The notes: generated by a model from the sequence alone, not told the origin. DNA of 64,000 nucleotides from Pseudoalteromonas denitrificans DSM 6059 (GCF_900112265.1 NZ_FOLO01000001.1:207963-271962); one strand, 5' to 3'. Positions 28,152 to 37,722 are shown, counted from the stretch's first letter. Translations and numbers: made by a program.

Positions 28152-29790
28152 CTGGTTTAAATCAGGATCCCCATGGATTTGGTTAACGGGTGGTGCAGTT
28201 AGCATTAGCTTAATTTCTGTAATAGGTTTATTGGCACTCATTGCTTGGCGTGGCTTAAGTTTTTTTTGGCCATCAGAAGTTGTTCAACTTGAGCTAGAAG
28301 TTGATGGTAAGCAAAGTATTGTTATTGGTGAAATTTATGATAGAGAAAATGTACCCACTTCACGTATTTTAGCGACAGGTGCGGATTTAGGCGATTATAA
28401 TGAAGAGTTTGTTGAGCGACTGTTAGTTAAAACAGGTAACCGTGAGTATGTGGAGCTCGATTTTCGATGGATCTTAACAACTGATATTAAATCACAATCA
28501 GCCCCAGAAGAGATGGCTGTGTTTGAACGTAGTAAAAATGGTAATTTTTACGGTTATGTTGAAAAGGTAATTGAAAATGGTCAAGTGCATACTACTGATA
28601 AAGTTGAAAAGTTAGAAGAACTTGTTGAGCGTGCTGTATCTCTTAATGAACAGGCACTTGATTTACAAAATGGCGCCATAGGTCATATTAATTATGAGTT
28701 AGAAAGGGCGCGTTTAAAGCAACGTTCTTATGAGTTAAATGGTGAATTAACACAAGAGCGAATTCAAGAATATGAAAAATTTAAAGCTGAACAAAAAGCA
28801 CAGTATGATACGTTAGAAAAAGCACTTTTTAAATTAAGAGACCAAGCAAAACGAGATCAGGTTATTGTAAAAGATATGCGTGGTGAAATGGTAAAGATAC
28901 CTTTATATCAAGTATTAGATTTTACCTTTCCAAATGATATGGGGTTTTTCTCAAAGCTAGGTCAATACTTTATTCAACTTGGTAAATTTGTATCTGATGA
29001 TCCTAGAGAAGCGAATACAGAAGGTGGCGTTTTTCCTGCTATCTTTGGTACTGTTTTTATGGTTATGCTAATGGCTGTGATAGTGACGCCTTTTGGTGTG
29101 GTGGCCGCAATTTATTTACATGAATATGCAGCAAAAAATGCAGTTACAAAAATGATCCGTATTGCTGTTATTAATTTAGCAGGTGTGCCTTCGATTGTGT
29201 ATGGTGTATTTGGCTTAGGTTTTTTTGTTTATATGCTAGGGGGCAGTTTAGATCAGCTTTTTTACCCTGAAGCACTTCCAGGCCCTACATTTGGTACTCC
29301 GGGGGTGATGTGGTCAGCATTAACTTTAGCTATATTAACTTTACCTGTTGTGATTGTATCAACAGAGGAAGGTTTATCTCGCATTCCAAGTTCTATTCGA
29401 CAAGGTTCGTTAGCTTTAGGGGCTACTAAAGCCGAAACCTTATGGCGTATTATTGTGCCAATGGCGAGTCCAGCTATTATGACGGGGTTAATATTAGCAG
29501 TTGCACGTGCTGCAGGTGAGGTTGCACCACTTATGTTAGTAGGAGTGGTTAAAATGGCACCTACATTGCCACTTGATGGTAATTTTCCCTTTATGCATTT
29601 AGATCGTAAGTTTATGCACCTGGGTTTTCATATTTATGATGTAGGTTTTCAAAGTCCTAATGTTGAAGCTGCCAGACCACTTGTATATGCGACTGCGTTT
29701 TTATTAGTCTCTGTTATTATTGCATTGAATATTACAGCGATTGGTGTACGTAATCACTTACGTGAAAAATTTAAAGTTTTAGAGCATTAA
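28144..29790 (+). CDS. pstA: Phosphate ABC transporter permease PstA, long form
   Basis: The second permease half of the Pst importer has 548 residues, against about 300 in E. coli. After a span near residues 13-36 there is a periplasmic insert of about 250 residues. The insert contains a long charged coiled coil (about residues 157-240, for example LERARLKQRSYELNGEL). The permease core starts near residue 295 (GGVFPAIFGTVFMVML), with the conserved segments LAGVPSIVYGVFGLGFF and LALGATKAETLWRIIVP. Like PstC it is an enlarged form that I know from other marine gammaproteobacteria. AAAGG lies about ten bases before the ATG. Confidence 0.9.
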   Translation: MNNWFKSGSPWIWLTGGAVSISLISVIGLLALIAWRGLSFFWPSEVVQLELEVDGKQSIVIGEIYDRENVPTSRILATGADLGDYNEEFVERLLVKTGNREYVELDFRWILTTDIKSQSAPEEMAVFERSKNGNFYGYVEKVIENGQVHTTDKVEKLEELVERAVSLNEQALDLQNGAIGHINYELERARLKQRSYELNGELTQERIQEYEKFKAEQKAQYDTLEKALFKLRDQAKRDQVIVKDMRGEMVKIPLYQVLDFTFPNDMGFFSKLGQYFIQLGKFVSDDPREANTEGGVFPAIFGTVFMVMLMAVIVTPFGVVAAIYLHEYAAKNAVTKMIRIAVINLAGVPSIVYGVFGLGFFVYMLGGSLDQLFYPEALPGPTFGTPGVMWSALTLAILTLPVVIVSTEEGLSRIPSSIRQGSLALGATKAETLWRIIVPMASPAIMTGLILAVARAAGEVAPLMLVGVVKMAPTLPLDGNFPFMHLDRKFMHLGFHIYDVGFQSPNVEAARPLVYATAFLLVSVIIALNITAIGVRNHLREKFKVLEH

Positions 29791-29865
29791 TAGCTCAGTA
29801 GAATTAAGTGTTAATTGACGGGTATTAAAAGCCCGCTAACTAGAACTCATATTTAGGTAAAAAAA

Positions 29866-30693
29866 ATGATCACAGTTGCACCAGAAGTTTCAAATTCAGC
29901 AAATGGTTTAAAGTTAGACCTTAATAATTTGACACCAGCACAAACAGCATTAGAAATAAAAAATCTTGATTTATTTTATGGTGATAAGCAAGCGCTAAGT
30001 AATATCAATATGAAAATCCCAAAAGGTCAGGTTACTGCTTTTATTGGGCCATCAGGTTGTGGTAAGTCAACCTTGTTGCGTTGTATTAACCGTATGAATG
30101 ACTTGGTTGATATTTGTCGCATTGAAGGTGAAATTCAACTTCATGGTGAAAACATATATGATAAAAAAGTAGATGTTGCAGCACTTCGCCGTAATGTCGG
30201 CATGGTATTTCAACGCCCAAACCCTTTTCCAAAATCAATTTATGAAAATGTTGTGTATGGTTTGAGACTACAAGGTATTAAAGATAAGCGTCGTTTAGAT
30301 GAAGTTGTTGAAAAATCATTACGATCAGCTGCTATTTGGGATGAAGTAAAAGATAGATTACATGATAGTGCTTTTGGTTTATCGGGTGGTCAGCAACAAA
30401 GACTCGTAATAGCGCGGTCAATTGCAATTGAGCCTGAAGTATTATTATTAGACGAACCAACATCTGCACTTGATCCTATTTCTACTTTAGTTATTGAAGA
30501 ATTAATTGGTGATTTGAAAGAAAAATTCACAGTGGTAATTGTAACGCATAATATGCAACAGGCAGCACGTGTATCGGATCAAACTGCATTTATGTATATG
30601 GGCGAACTAATTGAATATTCAGATACAAACACTTTATTTACAACGCCTGTTAAAAAGAAAACAGAAGATTATATAACAGGCCGTTATGGTTAA
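29866..30693 (+). CDS. pstB: Phosphate ABC transporter ATPase PstB
   Basis: PstB is the cytoplasmic ATPase of the phosphate importer. The 275-residue protein has Walker [10 protein letters not shown], the PstB-typical [17 protein letters not shown], signature LSGGQQQR, and Walker [13 protein letters not shown] followed by the switch His in [10 protein letters not shown]. An extra N-terminal extension of about 30 residues precedes the ABC core. It lies 75 bases after pstA in the same operon. Confidence 0.97.
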   Translation: MITVAPEVSNSANGLKLDLNNLTPAQTALEIKNLDLFYGDKQALSNINMKIPKGQVTAFIGPSGCGKSTLLRCINRMNDLVDICRIEGEIQLHGENIYDKKVDVAALRRNVGMVFQRPNPFPKSIYENVVYGLRLQGIKDKRRLDEVVEKSLRSAAIWDEVKDRLHDSAFGLSGGQQQRLVIARSIAIEPEVLLLDEPTSALDPISTLVIEELIGDLKEKFTVVIVTHNMQQAARVSDQTAFMYMGELIEYSDTNTLFTTPVKKKTEDYITGRYG

Positions 30694-30750
30694 TAACTTT
30701 ATAGTGTACTTTTAGTTTAACCATTACATGGCAATATTTTAGGAAAAATT

Positions 30751-31461
30751 ATGGAACATAATTTAAGTAAACATATTTCAGGAAAGTTCAATCAAGATTT
30801 AGAAAATGTACGTAATCATGTTTTAGCTATGGGCGGTTTAGTTGAACAACAATTAAACTCAGCTCTTGATGCTGTTTCAGCAAATGACTCAGAGCAAGCT
30901 CGACAAGTTGAAAAAGATGATTATAAAGTAAACGCAATGGAGGTGAGCATAGATGAAGAGTGTACGCGTATCATTGCAAAGCGTCAGCCTGCAGCAAGTG
31001 ACTTGCGCTTAGTGGTTGCCATTGCAAAAACAATTGCGGATTTAGAGCGAATAGGAGATGAGGCACGCAGGATTGCACAGGTTGCACTTGATTCTTTTTC
31101 AAAAGAGCAACAAGACCTTTTAGTGATGATAGACAATATGGGTCGTCAAGTTTCAAAAATGTTGCATGATGTTTTGGATGCTTTTGCACGAATGGATGTT
31201 GAGGCCGCTTTTAAAGTACATAAAGAAGATGCTAAAGTCGATCGTGAATATGAAGCTTTAATTCGTCAAATCATGACATATATGATGGAAGATCCGCGAT
31301 CTATTCCTAAAATAATGGCCTTAGTATGGTCTGTTCGTTCTTTAGAGCGTATTGGTGATAGGTGTCAAAATATTGCCGAATATGTCATTTACTTTGTTAA
31401 AGGTAAAGATATTCGTCATATATCTCAAGAAGATATAGAAAAAGACATTCTAAAGTTGTAA
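30751..31461 (+). CDS. phoU: Phosphate signalling regulator PhoU
   Basis: PhoU links Pst activity to the PhoR/PhoB two-component system and shuts the regulon off when phosphate is ample. The 236-residue all-helical protein has two copies of the three-helix unit with metal-binding signatures (IAKTIADLERIGDEARRIA about residues 90-108, and VWSVRSLERIGDRCQNIAEY about 192-211). It is the last gene of the Pho-box operon. Confidence 0.96.
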   Translation: MEHNLSKHISGKFNQDLENVRNHVLAMGGLVEQQLNSALDAVSANDSEQARQVEKDDYKVNAMEVSIDEECTRIIAKRQPAASDLRLVVAIAKTIADLERIGDEARRIAQVALDSFSKEQQDLLVMIDNMGRQVSKMLHDVLDAFARMDVEAAFKVHKEDAKVDREYEALIRQIMTYMMEDPRSIPKIMALVWSVRSLERIGDRCQNIAEYVIYFVKGKDIRHISQEDIEKDILKL

Positions 31462-31523
31462 TCGGATTTTTAGCTCAAATTATAAAAATTAAAATATTAA
31501 TGGGTTTAAGGTCATAAAATCGA

Positions 31524-31551
31524 TTCACAATCGAAGTTTATACTGTAAAAT
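31524..31551 (+). promoter_or_regulatory. Possible promoter for the DUF47-pit pair
   Basis: TTCACA (31524-31529), a 16-base spacer and TAAAAT (31546-31551) precede a GC-rich start region. It lies in the 119-base gap between phoU and the DUF47 gene. No Pho box is seen here. Confidence 0.35.
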
Positions 31552-31580
31552 CCGCGCTGCAAATAAGAAATGAAGGGTAA

Positions 31581-32261
31581 ATGATGTCTGGAAATGCGTT
31601 TTTTGGGGTCTTTGCAAAGTCTCCGATCAAACCTATAGAAGAACACATATTAAAAGTTCACCAAGCAAGTGAAACTTTAATGGATTTTTTCCAACATGTG
31701 TTTAAAAAAGAATGGCAACAAGCTGAACAAGTTCGTTTACAAATTAGGACATTAGAGCGTGAAGCTGATGTAATGAAACGAAACATTCGAATTCAGTTAC
31801 CAAGAGGTTTATTTTTACCTGTTGAGCGTACCGACTTATTAGAGTTGATCACACAGCAAGATAAAATAGCCAATAAAGCTAAAGATATTGCTGGCCGTGT
31901 TATAGGTCGTGAGATGGATATACCAAGTGAAATTCAAGCTGATTTCCTTACTTATTTATCTCGTTGTATTGATGCTACAAAACAAGCATCTAATGCAATA
32001 AATGAATTAGACGAATTACTAGAGACTGGCTTTAGAGGCCGCGAAGTGACTTTAGTAGAAAAAATGTTAGTGGAATTGGATGCCATTGAGCAAGATACTG
32101 ACGAAATGCAAATTAAACTACGTAGGCAGTTACGTCATATAGAAGGTGAAATGAATCCTATCGATGTTATGTTCTTATATAAGATCATTGAATGGGTGGG
32201 TGATTTAGCCGATATTGCAGAGCGTGTTGGTTCTCGTCTTGAGTTAATGTTAGCTCGTTAG
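31581..32261 (+). CDS. DUF47 (TIGR00153-like) phosphate transport accessory protein
   Basis: This is a 226-residue helical, PhoU-like protein. The N terminus FFGVFAKSPIKPIEEHI, the segment READVMKRNIRIQLPRGLFLP and the end VGDLADIAERVGSRLELML are typical of the DUF47 proteins that occur directly before Pit phosphate transporters and are thought to regulate them. It lies 36 bases before pitA. Two adjacent ATG codons (31581 and 31584) could serve as start; the choice changes one residue. Confidence 0.9.
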   Translation: MMSGNAFFGVFAKSPIKPIEEHILKVHQASETLMDFFQHVFKKEWQQAEQVRLQIRTLEREADVMKRNIRIQLPRGLFLPVERTDLLELITQQDKIANKAKDIAGRVIGREMDIPSEIQADFLTYLSRCIDATKQASNAINELDELLETGFRGREVTLVEKMLVELDAIEQDTDEMQIKLRRQLRHIEGEMNPIDVMFLYKIIEWVGDLADIAERVGSRLELMLAR

Positions 32262-32297
32262 TTATATTTATAAAAATTAAAGCGAAAAGGTAATCCT

Positions 32298-33566
32298 ATG
32301 GATTTTATTTCATCCTATGGCACAATTTTAGTTCTAATTGCTGCGGCAGTTGGTTTTTTCATGGCTTATGGTATTGGTGCAAATGATGTTGCCAATGCAA
32401 TGGGCACATCTGTTGGCTCAAAAGCGCTAACGATTAAACAAGCAATCATTATTGCAATGATTTTTGAATTCGCTGGGGCATATCTTGCTGGTGGCGAAGT
32501 TACTTCTACGATTCGTAAGGGCATTATAGACGCCTCATACTTTACAAATACACCTGACTTATTTGTTTTAGGTATGATTTCAGCATTATTTGCTGCCGGT
32601 GCTTGGTTATTAATTGCTTCGGCCTTAGGTTGGCCTGTATCTACAACGCATTCAATTATTGGTGCCATTATAGGTTTTGCTTTAGTTGCAGTGGGAACAG
32701 ATGCAGTAACTTGGAGCAAGGTCGGTGGTATCGTTGGTAGCTGGATTATCACACCAGTATTATCGGGTGTGATTGCATATTTCATATTTATGAGTTCGCA
32801 GCGACTGATTTTTGATACCGCTGAACCGCTAAAAAATGCAAAACGTTACGTGCCTTTTTACATGGCTTTAGCTGGTTTTGTAATGGCGTTAGTGACCATC
32901 AAAAAAGGCTTGAAACATGTAGGTATTCACATGGGTTCTACAGAAGGTTTTGTTTGGGCTATTGCGATTGCTGTTGTGATAGGTGTGATTGGTAAAATTG
33001 CAATATCACGTTTAAAAATTGATTTGAATGCAGATAAACAAATGCAGTTCAATAATGTTGAAAAAGTATTTGGTTTATTGATGATTTTAACGGCAGCTTG
33101 TATGGCGTTTGCTCATGGCTCTAACGATGTGGCCAATGCGATAGGACCACTTGCCGCGGTCGTAGGTATTGTTGAAAGTGGTGGTGAAATCGTTAAAAAA
33201 ACAACATTAGTTTGGTGGATTTTACCACTAGGCGGTATCGGTATCGTAGTTGGTTTGGCAACACTTGGTAAAAATGTAATGAAAACGATAGGTGAAGGTA
33301 TTACACACTTAACACCTAGTCGTGGTTTTGCTGCTGAACTTGCTGCTGCTTCTACTGTTGTTATTGCGTCGGGTACTGGCATGCCAATCTCAACAACGCA
33401 AACTTTGGTTGGTGCTGTATTAGGTGTAGGCATGGCTCGAGGTATTGGCGCGCTAAACTTAGGTGTTATCCGTAATATCGTCGTTTCTTGGGTAATTACA
33501 TTACCAATCGGTGCGTTTTTAGCGATAGCTATTTTCTTTATTTTAAGAACTGGTTTTGGCATCTAA
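32298..33566 (+). CDS. pitA: Low-affinity inorganic phosphate transporter Pit
   Basis: This is a metal-phosphate symporter of the PiT family in the inner membrane. The 422-residue protein has about ten hydrophobic segments and the duplicated PiT signature: GANDVANAMGTSVGSKAL near the N terminus and HGSNDVANAIGPLAAV near residue 274. Paired segments GWPVSTTHSIIGAIIG and GMPISTTQTLVGAVLG are also present. With DUF47 it forms a Pit module directly behind the Pst operon. I use pitA for the family, not to separate paralogues. Confidence 0.92.
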   Translation: MDFISSYGTILVLIAAAVGFFMAYGIGANDVANAMGTSVGSKALTIKQAIIIAMIFEFAGAYLAGGEVTSTIRKGIIDASYFTNTPDLFVLGMISALFAAGAWLLIASALGWPVSTTHSIIGAIIGFALVAVGTDAVTWSKVGGIVGSWIITPVLSGVIAYFIFMSSQRLIFDTAEPLKNAKRYVPFYMALAGFVMALVTIKKGLKHVGIHMGSTEGFVWAIAIAVVIGVIGKIAISRLKIDLNADKQMQFNNVEKVFGLLMILTAACMAFAHGSNDVANAIGPLAAVVGIVESGGEIVKKTTLVWWILPLGGIGIVVGLATLGKNVMKTIGEGITHLTPSRGFAAELAAASTVVIASGTGMPISTTQTLVGAVLGVGMARGIGALNLGVIRNIVVSWVITLPIGAFLAIAIFFILRTGFGI

Positions 33567-33628
33567 AACTAAATATGATGATGCCGATTAAATAAGTTAA
33601 ACGGCTTAATTGTGCTATAAAGAATACT

Positions 33629-33661
33629 AAAATCCGGTGACATAAGTCATCGGATTTTTTT
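33629..33661 (+). terminator. Terminator after pitA
   Basis: AAATCCGGTGAC pairs with GTCATCGGATTT (two G-T pairs) around a four-base loop and is followed by a T-run. Confidence 0.8.
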
Positions 33662-33873
33662 ATGCATAGCTTTAAAGGTATGAATTACTTGTTGAGATAA
33701 TAGTTTAATGTAAACTCATCGTTTAGTAAGTGAGCTAGAAGATGTGTATTTACTTTAGTGAGTTTGGTGTGATTTTTAGTTTTTGATGAGAACGTAAGTC
33801 GTATGTCAGTAAATGCGCTTTAAAAGGGAAAGCATACTGCGCAGCTCAAAGAATGGAAAGTTAAGCGTTGTAA

Positions 33874-33942
33874 TTAATAAAATTCAATTAGGAGAGCGTT
33901 TAGGCACCGAATCTCTTCTTTAATGCCATATACCTGAATCAT
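33874..33942 (-). pseudogene. Possible remnant of a tautomerase-family gene
   Basis: This lies in the 501-base gap between pitA and the second cold-shock gene. A 22-codon minus-strand frame starts MIQVYGIKEEIR, which recalls the N terminus of small tautomerase-family proteins, then stops at LIEFY. The downstream bases show no continuing frame. No ribosome site is present. It could be the stump of a deleted gene or chance. The rest of the gap shows nothing I can name. Confidence 0.2.
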
Positions 33943-33996
33943 ATTTATTATATATCTGCGTTTAATTAAATACTGAAGTGAGCTATTTTAAATAAA

Positions 33997-34021
33997 AAAA
34001 GGAAGCTTTTAGCTTCCTTTT
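33997..34021. terminator. Terminator after the second cold-shock gene
   Basis: AAAAGGAAGCT and AGCTTCCTTTT pair around a three-base loop, with A- and T-runs on both sides. It lies 47 bases beyond the minus-strand stop. Confidence 0.85.
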
Positions 34022-34067
34022 CTTATTTAAAATATCTAAGTTGGTAATTAAACCGTTGACTTAGGTA

Positions 34068-34277
34068 TTAAATCACAGTGATTTTTTCAGCTTGAGGACC
34101 TTTTTGGCCTTGGGTAACAACAAACTGTACACGCTGACCTTCAGCAAGCGTTTTAAAACCAGTACTTTCAATTGCACTGAAGTGAGCAAAAACATCAGGG
34201 CCATTTTCTTGTTCAATAAATCCAAAACCTTTAGATTCATTAAACCATTTTACAGTACCAGTAGTCGTATTAGACAT
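34068..34277 (-). CDS. Cold-shock domain protein, second copy
   Basis: This 69-residue OB-fold RNA chaperone is nearly identical to the first copy (19526-19735), with the same [19 protein letters not shown] start and VFAHFSAI motif. Differences are at SNTTT, the SAIESTG loop, VQFVVTQ and the last residues ITVI. AGGATTGAAC precedes the ATG. The same promoter hexamers and leader blocks as the first copy suggest a gene duplication that kept its regulation. Confidence 0.95.
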   Translation of the reverse strand: MSNTTTGTVKWFNESKGFGFIEQENGPDVFAHFSAIESTGFKTLAEGQRVQFVVTQGQKGPQAEKITVI

Positions 34278-34463
34278 TGTTCAATCCTATTTTATCAAGA
34301 GTAATTTTGCTACTAAGGTAGACGACCGGACCTAGGGGGGAGCCATTTACCTTAACAGCTGTTTTGCTGAAATATAGTACTATTACTTATGAAAACAGGA
34401 CGAGGTATTAGTTAGTGTTACATCGATAAAGTATTGCATAAATATTAAACGTATTTTCAAGCT
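34278..34463 (-). promoter_or_regulatory. Long 5' leader of the second cold-shock mRNA
   Basis: The predicted leader is about 186 bases. Conserved blocks shared with the first gene, in order: 34447-34463 (AGCTTGAAA then ACGTTT), 34419-34426 (TCGATGTA), 34386-34403 (TCGTCCTGTTTTCATAAG) and 34284-34304 (TTACTCTT to AATAGGAT, at the ribosome site). It differs by about 45 extra bases between blocks three and four, including a C-run and a GGTCCGG stretch. Confidence 0.62.
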
Positions 34464-34470
34464 AATTTTA

Positions 34471-34498
34471 AGTATATATAGGATCACTCTATAGTCAA
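34471..34498 (-). promoter_or_regulatory. Promoter of the second cold-shock gene
   Basis: Read on the minus strand: TTGACT (34498-34493), 16-base spacer, TATACT (34476-34471). It is the same pair and spacing as the first cold-shock promoter. The first leader block begins eight bases past the -10. Confidence 0.75.
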
Positions 34499-34588
34499 TA
34501 TTTGAAGTGTGATAAAAATACAATTATTTTTATTTTATTATATGATTGTTTCCAAACTAAAATTTAAATCAGTGTTCATATAATCGTC

Positions 34589-35797
34589 ATGTTTAGAGTG
34601 ATATTTCAAAATCGTTATTTAAGCTTATTTAGCCTTATAATTTTTGTAACTGGCTGTGCTAAAAACTCGGTACCCCAGCACGCAGTCTATCAAGAATCAG
34701 GGACAAAGTTGAACATAGAATTTAAAAGCTTTGAAGCCTATCAAAATGCAACCGTAACTTGGTTAAATGAAAACCGCGTATTTTTAACTAAAAATAAGGC
34801 TAAAGAAATAAAGTTTAATGCTCCGTTTGAGCTATCAGCTAAACCGAGTTTAGATCAGGGGAAATCTAGGGGCATATTATTAGTACATGGTTTAGGTGAT
34901 TCACCTTATTATTTTTCGGATGTCGCGCAGGAGCTCAGTGAGCGTGGTTTTTTAGTGAGAGTTTTGCTATTACCAGGGCATGGTTCTCGCCCTGGTGATT
35001 TACTCTCAGTATCATCAAAGAGTTGGGTGAGGTTGGTTGATATTCAAATAAACGCATTAAAGGCGCAAGTAGATGAAGTGTATTTAGGAGGGTTTTCAAC
35101 AGGGGCAAATTTAGTCACAACAGCTGCGTTAATGGATGATGCCATAAAAGGTTTAGTCTTATTTTCACCTGCATTTGTAGCAAAAACTAAGCTAGCTCGT
35201 TTGAGTCCTTTATTACCTTGGTATGAACCTTGGCTTTGGATCAAATCACCACGTAGAATGAAGAATATTACTCGTTACTCACCTGTACCAAGCAATGCAT
35301 TTGCGCAATATTATTATACAAGTCGAGATGTACAAGCCCAGCTAGCGATGAGTCAATTTTCAAAACCCGTTTTTATGGTGCTTAGTGAAGCTGATTCTGT
35401 TGTAAATGTTGAAGAAGTCGCTCTATTATTTAAGCAAAAATTTACCAATAAAAACTCAAAATTGCTTTGGTTTGGCCAGTCTAAAAATATTGATGATAAT
35501 AGAATAGTTAATTTACCAGCCAAAATACTTGAATATAAAGTGAGTAATTATTCACATATGGGCGTTTTATTTAAACCCGATAATCACTATTTAGGTTATT
35601 CATCTGGCTTTAGGATTTGTGACAATGGTCAAACGGATATAGCTTACAGGAAATGTTATAACAAAGGAGAGGTTTGGTATTCTGCCTGGGGGCATCAAGA
35701 GCATAATAAAGTTCATTCGCGTTTAACATTTAACCCTCAATTTGATGAAATGATGGCAATCTTTGATACCGTATTTTATCAATCCAGTATCAAATAG
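34589..35797 (+). CDS. Lipoprotein alpha/beta hydrolase
   Basis: This is a 402-residue protein with a lipoprotein signal ending FVTGC-AKNS, so it is probably anchored to a membrane outside the cytoplasm. The hydrolase core has LLVHGLGDSPYYFSD (oxyanion loop), nucleophile elbow GGFSTGA (GxSxG) and likely Asp in LSEADSVVN, with His in NYSHMGVLF. A C-terminal extension of about 70 residues carries two Cys (RICDNGQTDIAYRKCYNKG). It resembles serine esterases or lipases of the Hydrolase_4 type. The substrate is unknown. Confidence 0.8.
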   Translation: MFRVIFQNRYLSLFSLIIFVTGCAKNSVPQHAVYQESGTKLNIEFKSFEAYQNATVTWLNENRVFLTKNKAKEIKFNAPFELSAKPSLDQGKSRGILLVHGLGDSPYYFSDVAQELSERGFLVRVLLLPGHGSRPGDLLSVSSKSWVRLVDIQINALKAQVDEVYLGGFSTGANLVTTAALMDDAIKGLVLFSPAFVAKTKLARLSPLLPWYEPWLWIKSPRRMKNITRYSPVPSNAFAQYYYTSRDVQAQLAMSQFSKPVFMVLSEADSVVNVEEVALLFKQKFTNKNSKLLWFGQSKNIDDNRIVNLPAKILEYKVSNYSHMGVLFKPDNHYLGYSSGFRICDNGQTDIAYRKCYNKGEVWYSAWGHQEHNKVHSRLTFNPQFDEMMAIFDTVFYQSSIK

Positions 35798-35809
35798 TGC
35801 GTGATGAAT

Positions 35810-36055
35810 TTAATCTTTTTGAGTGATAACTTTTAAGCGTTCAGCAAATTCTAAACATTGATTTTGTTGATCAATACATTTTGCATTACATAATTCAAAT
35901 CCAATTTTTTTACTTCCACAGGTGTTTGTGCATTGAAAATATGTTTGTCCACAGCGTTTACTTTCAAGTTGATACTCTCTAGTTTCTTGTTTTTTAGACA
36001 CGCTACAGCCAGTTAAAAGCATAAAAATTGTGAGGAAAACAGCTAATGCCTTCAT
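35810..36055 (-). CDS. Small Cys-rich lipoprotein
   Basis: This is an 81-residue protein. The signal peptide ends in a lipobox, LLTGC-SVSK. The mature part has six further Cys in a pattern ([18 protein letters not shown], then [13 protein letters not shown]) suited to disulfides. Its ATG overlaps the panC TGA in ATGA, so translation is coupled to panC. It converges with the hydrolase gene and leaves only 12 bases between stops. I do not know the family. Confidence 0.72.
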   Translation of the reverse strand: MKALAVFLTIFMLLTGCSVSKKQETREYQLESKRCGQTYFQCTNTCGSKKIGFELCNAKCIDQQNQCLEFAERLKVITQKD

Positions 36056-36903
36056 TGTATATCTACTTGTATATTATCAATTAAACGAACTGAACCTAAA
36101 AATGCAGCAGCTAAAATAACAAAGCTTTTACATTGAGGGTTGGCTAGCTGTAAAGTTGATTTATCACAAATATTGAAATAATCGGGTTTTAGTCCTGCAT
36201 CAGATAGGCTCTTTTTAGCTGAAACCATTAGTTTGTCATAATCTTGAACTCCAGCTGTTATCGCTTTTTGAGTTTCTTGTAGACATGCATATAAAACCTT
36301 CGCTAAATCTTTTTGATCAGGTGTTAAGTAACCGTTACGAGAGCTTTTAGCTAAACCTGATTCTTCACGTTTTGTTGAAACCGCGATAATTTTTATCGGC
36401 ATAGACAAGTCTTCAACCATCGTTCGGATCACTTGCAATTGTTGAAAATCTTTTTCGCCAAAGCAGGCTATATCAGGTTGTACTAAATTAAAGAATTTAC
36501 ATACTACAGTAGAAACACCTCTGAAATGATCCGGGCGAGACTCAGCACAATGGCCTTGTGATACGCCAGGAACTTCAACAAAAGTCTGGACATCAAGTCC
36601 TTTAGGATAAATGATGTCAGGTGTTGGCGTAAATAATAAATCAGTATCTAAGGCTTCAAGGCCTTGTTGGTCTTGCTCTAAGGTTCTGGGGTAATTATCT
36701 AAGTCTTCATTAATACCAAACTGCATGGGATTAACAAAAATACTTGCAACAACTTTATCAGCCACTGATTTTGCTTTTTCAATCAGTGAAAAGTGACCTT
36801 GATGTAAATTGCCCATTGTTGGAACAAAAGCAACGGTTAAACCATTTAGTTTCCATTGTTTTATTTGTTCACGTAAAGCTGATAGTTCAGAGAGTGTTTT
36901 CAT
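36052..36903 (-). CDS. panC: Pantothenate synthetase
   Basis: PanC joins pantoate and beta-alanine with ATP to give pantothenate. The 283-residue protein shows the HIGH-like [14 protein letters not shown] (about residues 27-40), [21 protein letters not shown] and the KMSKS-like segment around [12 protein letters not shown]. Its ATG overlaps the panB stop by one base (TAATG), a coupled panB-panC pair. Confidence 0.97.
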   Translation of the reverse strand: MKTLSELSALREQIKQWKLNGLTVAFVPTMGNLHQGHFSLIEKAKSVADKVVASIFVNPMQFGINEDLDNYPRTLEQDQQGLEALDTDLLFTPTPDIIYPKGLDVQTFVEVPGVSQGHCAESRPDHFRGVSTVVCKFFNLVQPDIACFGEKDFQQLQVIRTMVEDLSMPIKIIAVSTKREESGLAKSSRNGYLTPDQKDLAKVLYACLQETQKAITAGVQDYDKLMVSAKKSLSDAGLKPDYFNICDKSTLQLANPQCKSFVILAAAFLGSVRLIDNIQVDIQ

Positions 36904-37697
36904 TAGTTGAATTCATGTTCTTTTGCTGGAAATTCGCCACTGGCGACATCTGTCATATATTTTTTTACGGCTGCAGGCATTGTACCTGCCTCTAATAAAA
37001 AGTTTTTAGAAAATTTAGGAATATAGCCTGCTGAAATACCAACTAAATCATGCATTACTAAAATTTGGCCATCAGTCTGGTTTCCTGCACCTATGCCAAT
37101 TGTAGGTATATTAACCGCATCTGTTATTTGTTTAGCCAGTGCTGAGGGTATACATTCTAATACTAATAATTGCGCTCCAGCTTTTTCTAAAGCTTTAGCA
37201 TCTTCAATCATTTTTTGTGCTTGTTCGAGTTCACGGCCCTGAATCTTAAAACCCCCAAATACATGCACAGATTGTGGTGTTAAACCTAAGTGACCACATA
37301 CAGGTATACCTTGTTGTGTTAGAGCTGTAATAGAGTCATATAGCCATTCTCCACCTTCTAACTTAACCATATTGGCACCTGAACGCATTAATAGAGCTGC
37401 ATTTTTACAGGTGTCGGCGACGTTTGAATAAGTCATAAAAGGCATATCAGCAATAACAAATGTATTAGGGGCACCAGCACGTACACATTTTGTATGGTAG
37501 GCAATATCTTGATTTGTGACTGCCAAGGTATCGGAGCCACCTTGTAACACCATCCCCATAGAATCACCAACTAATAAAACATGAACACCATTGTCTTCAA
37601 ATAAGCTTGAAAAACTAGCATCGTAAGCGGTTAAAGCACCAATTTTAGTGCCTTCATTTTTCATTTTTCTTAAAGTCGATACGTTAATTTTTGACAT
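36903..37697 (-). CDS. panB: 3-methyl-2-oxobutanoate hydroxymethyltransferase
   Basis: PanB makes ketopantoate from ketoisovalerate and methylene-tetrahydrofolate, the first committed step to pantothenate. The 264-residue TIM-barrel protein carries [30 protein letters not shown], a VKLEGGEW segment and [14 protein letters not shown]. It follows folK by a short gap, linking folate and CoA precursor synthesis in one operon. Confidence 0.97.
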   Translation of the reverse strand: MSKINVSTLRKMKNEGTKIGALTAYDASFSSLFEDNGVHVLLVGDSMGMVLQGGSDTLAVTNQDIAYHTKCVRAGAPNTFVIADMPFMTYSNVADTCKNAALLMRSGANMVKLEGGEWLYDSITALTQQGIPVCGHLGLTPQSVHVFGGFKIQGRELEQAQKMIEDAKALEKAGAQLLVLECIPSALAKQITDAVNIPTIGIGAGNQTDGQILVMHDLVGISAGYIPKFSKNFLLEAGTMPAAVKKYMTDVASGEFPAKEHEFN

Positions 37698-37722
37698 TGT
37701 TATTCTCTATTTTTCAAAAATA

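Noticed and set aside
32366..33562. Two long minus-strand frames across pitA
   Set aside because: They mirror the hydrophobic repeats of the transporter gene, with Pro, Ala and Thr runs and no ribosome site.
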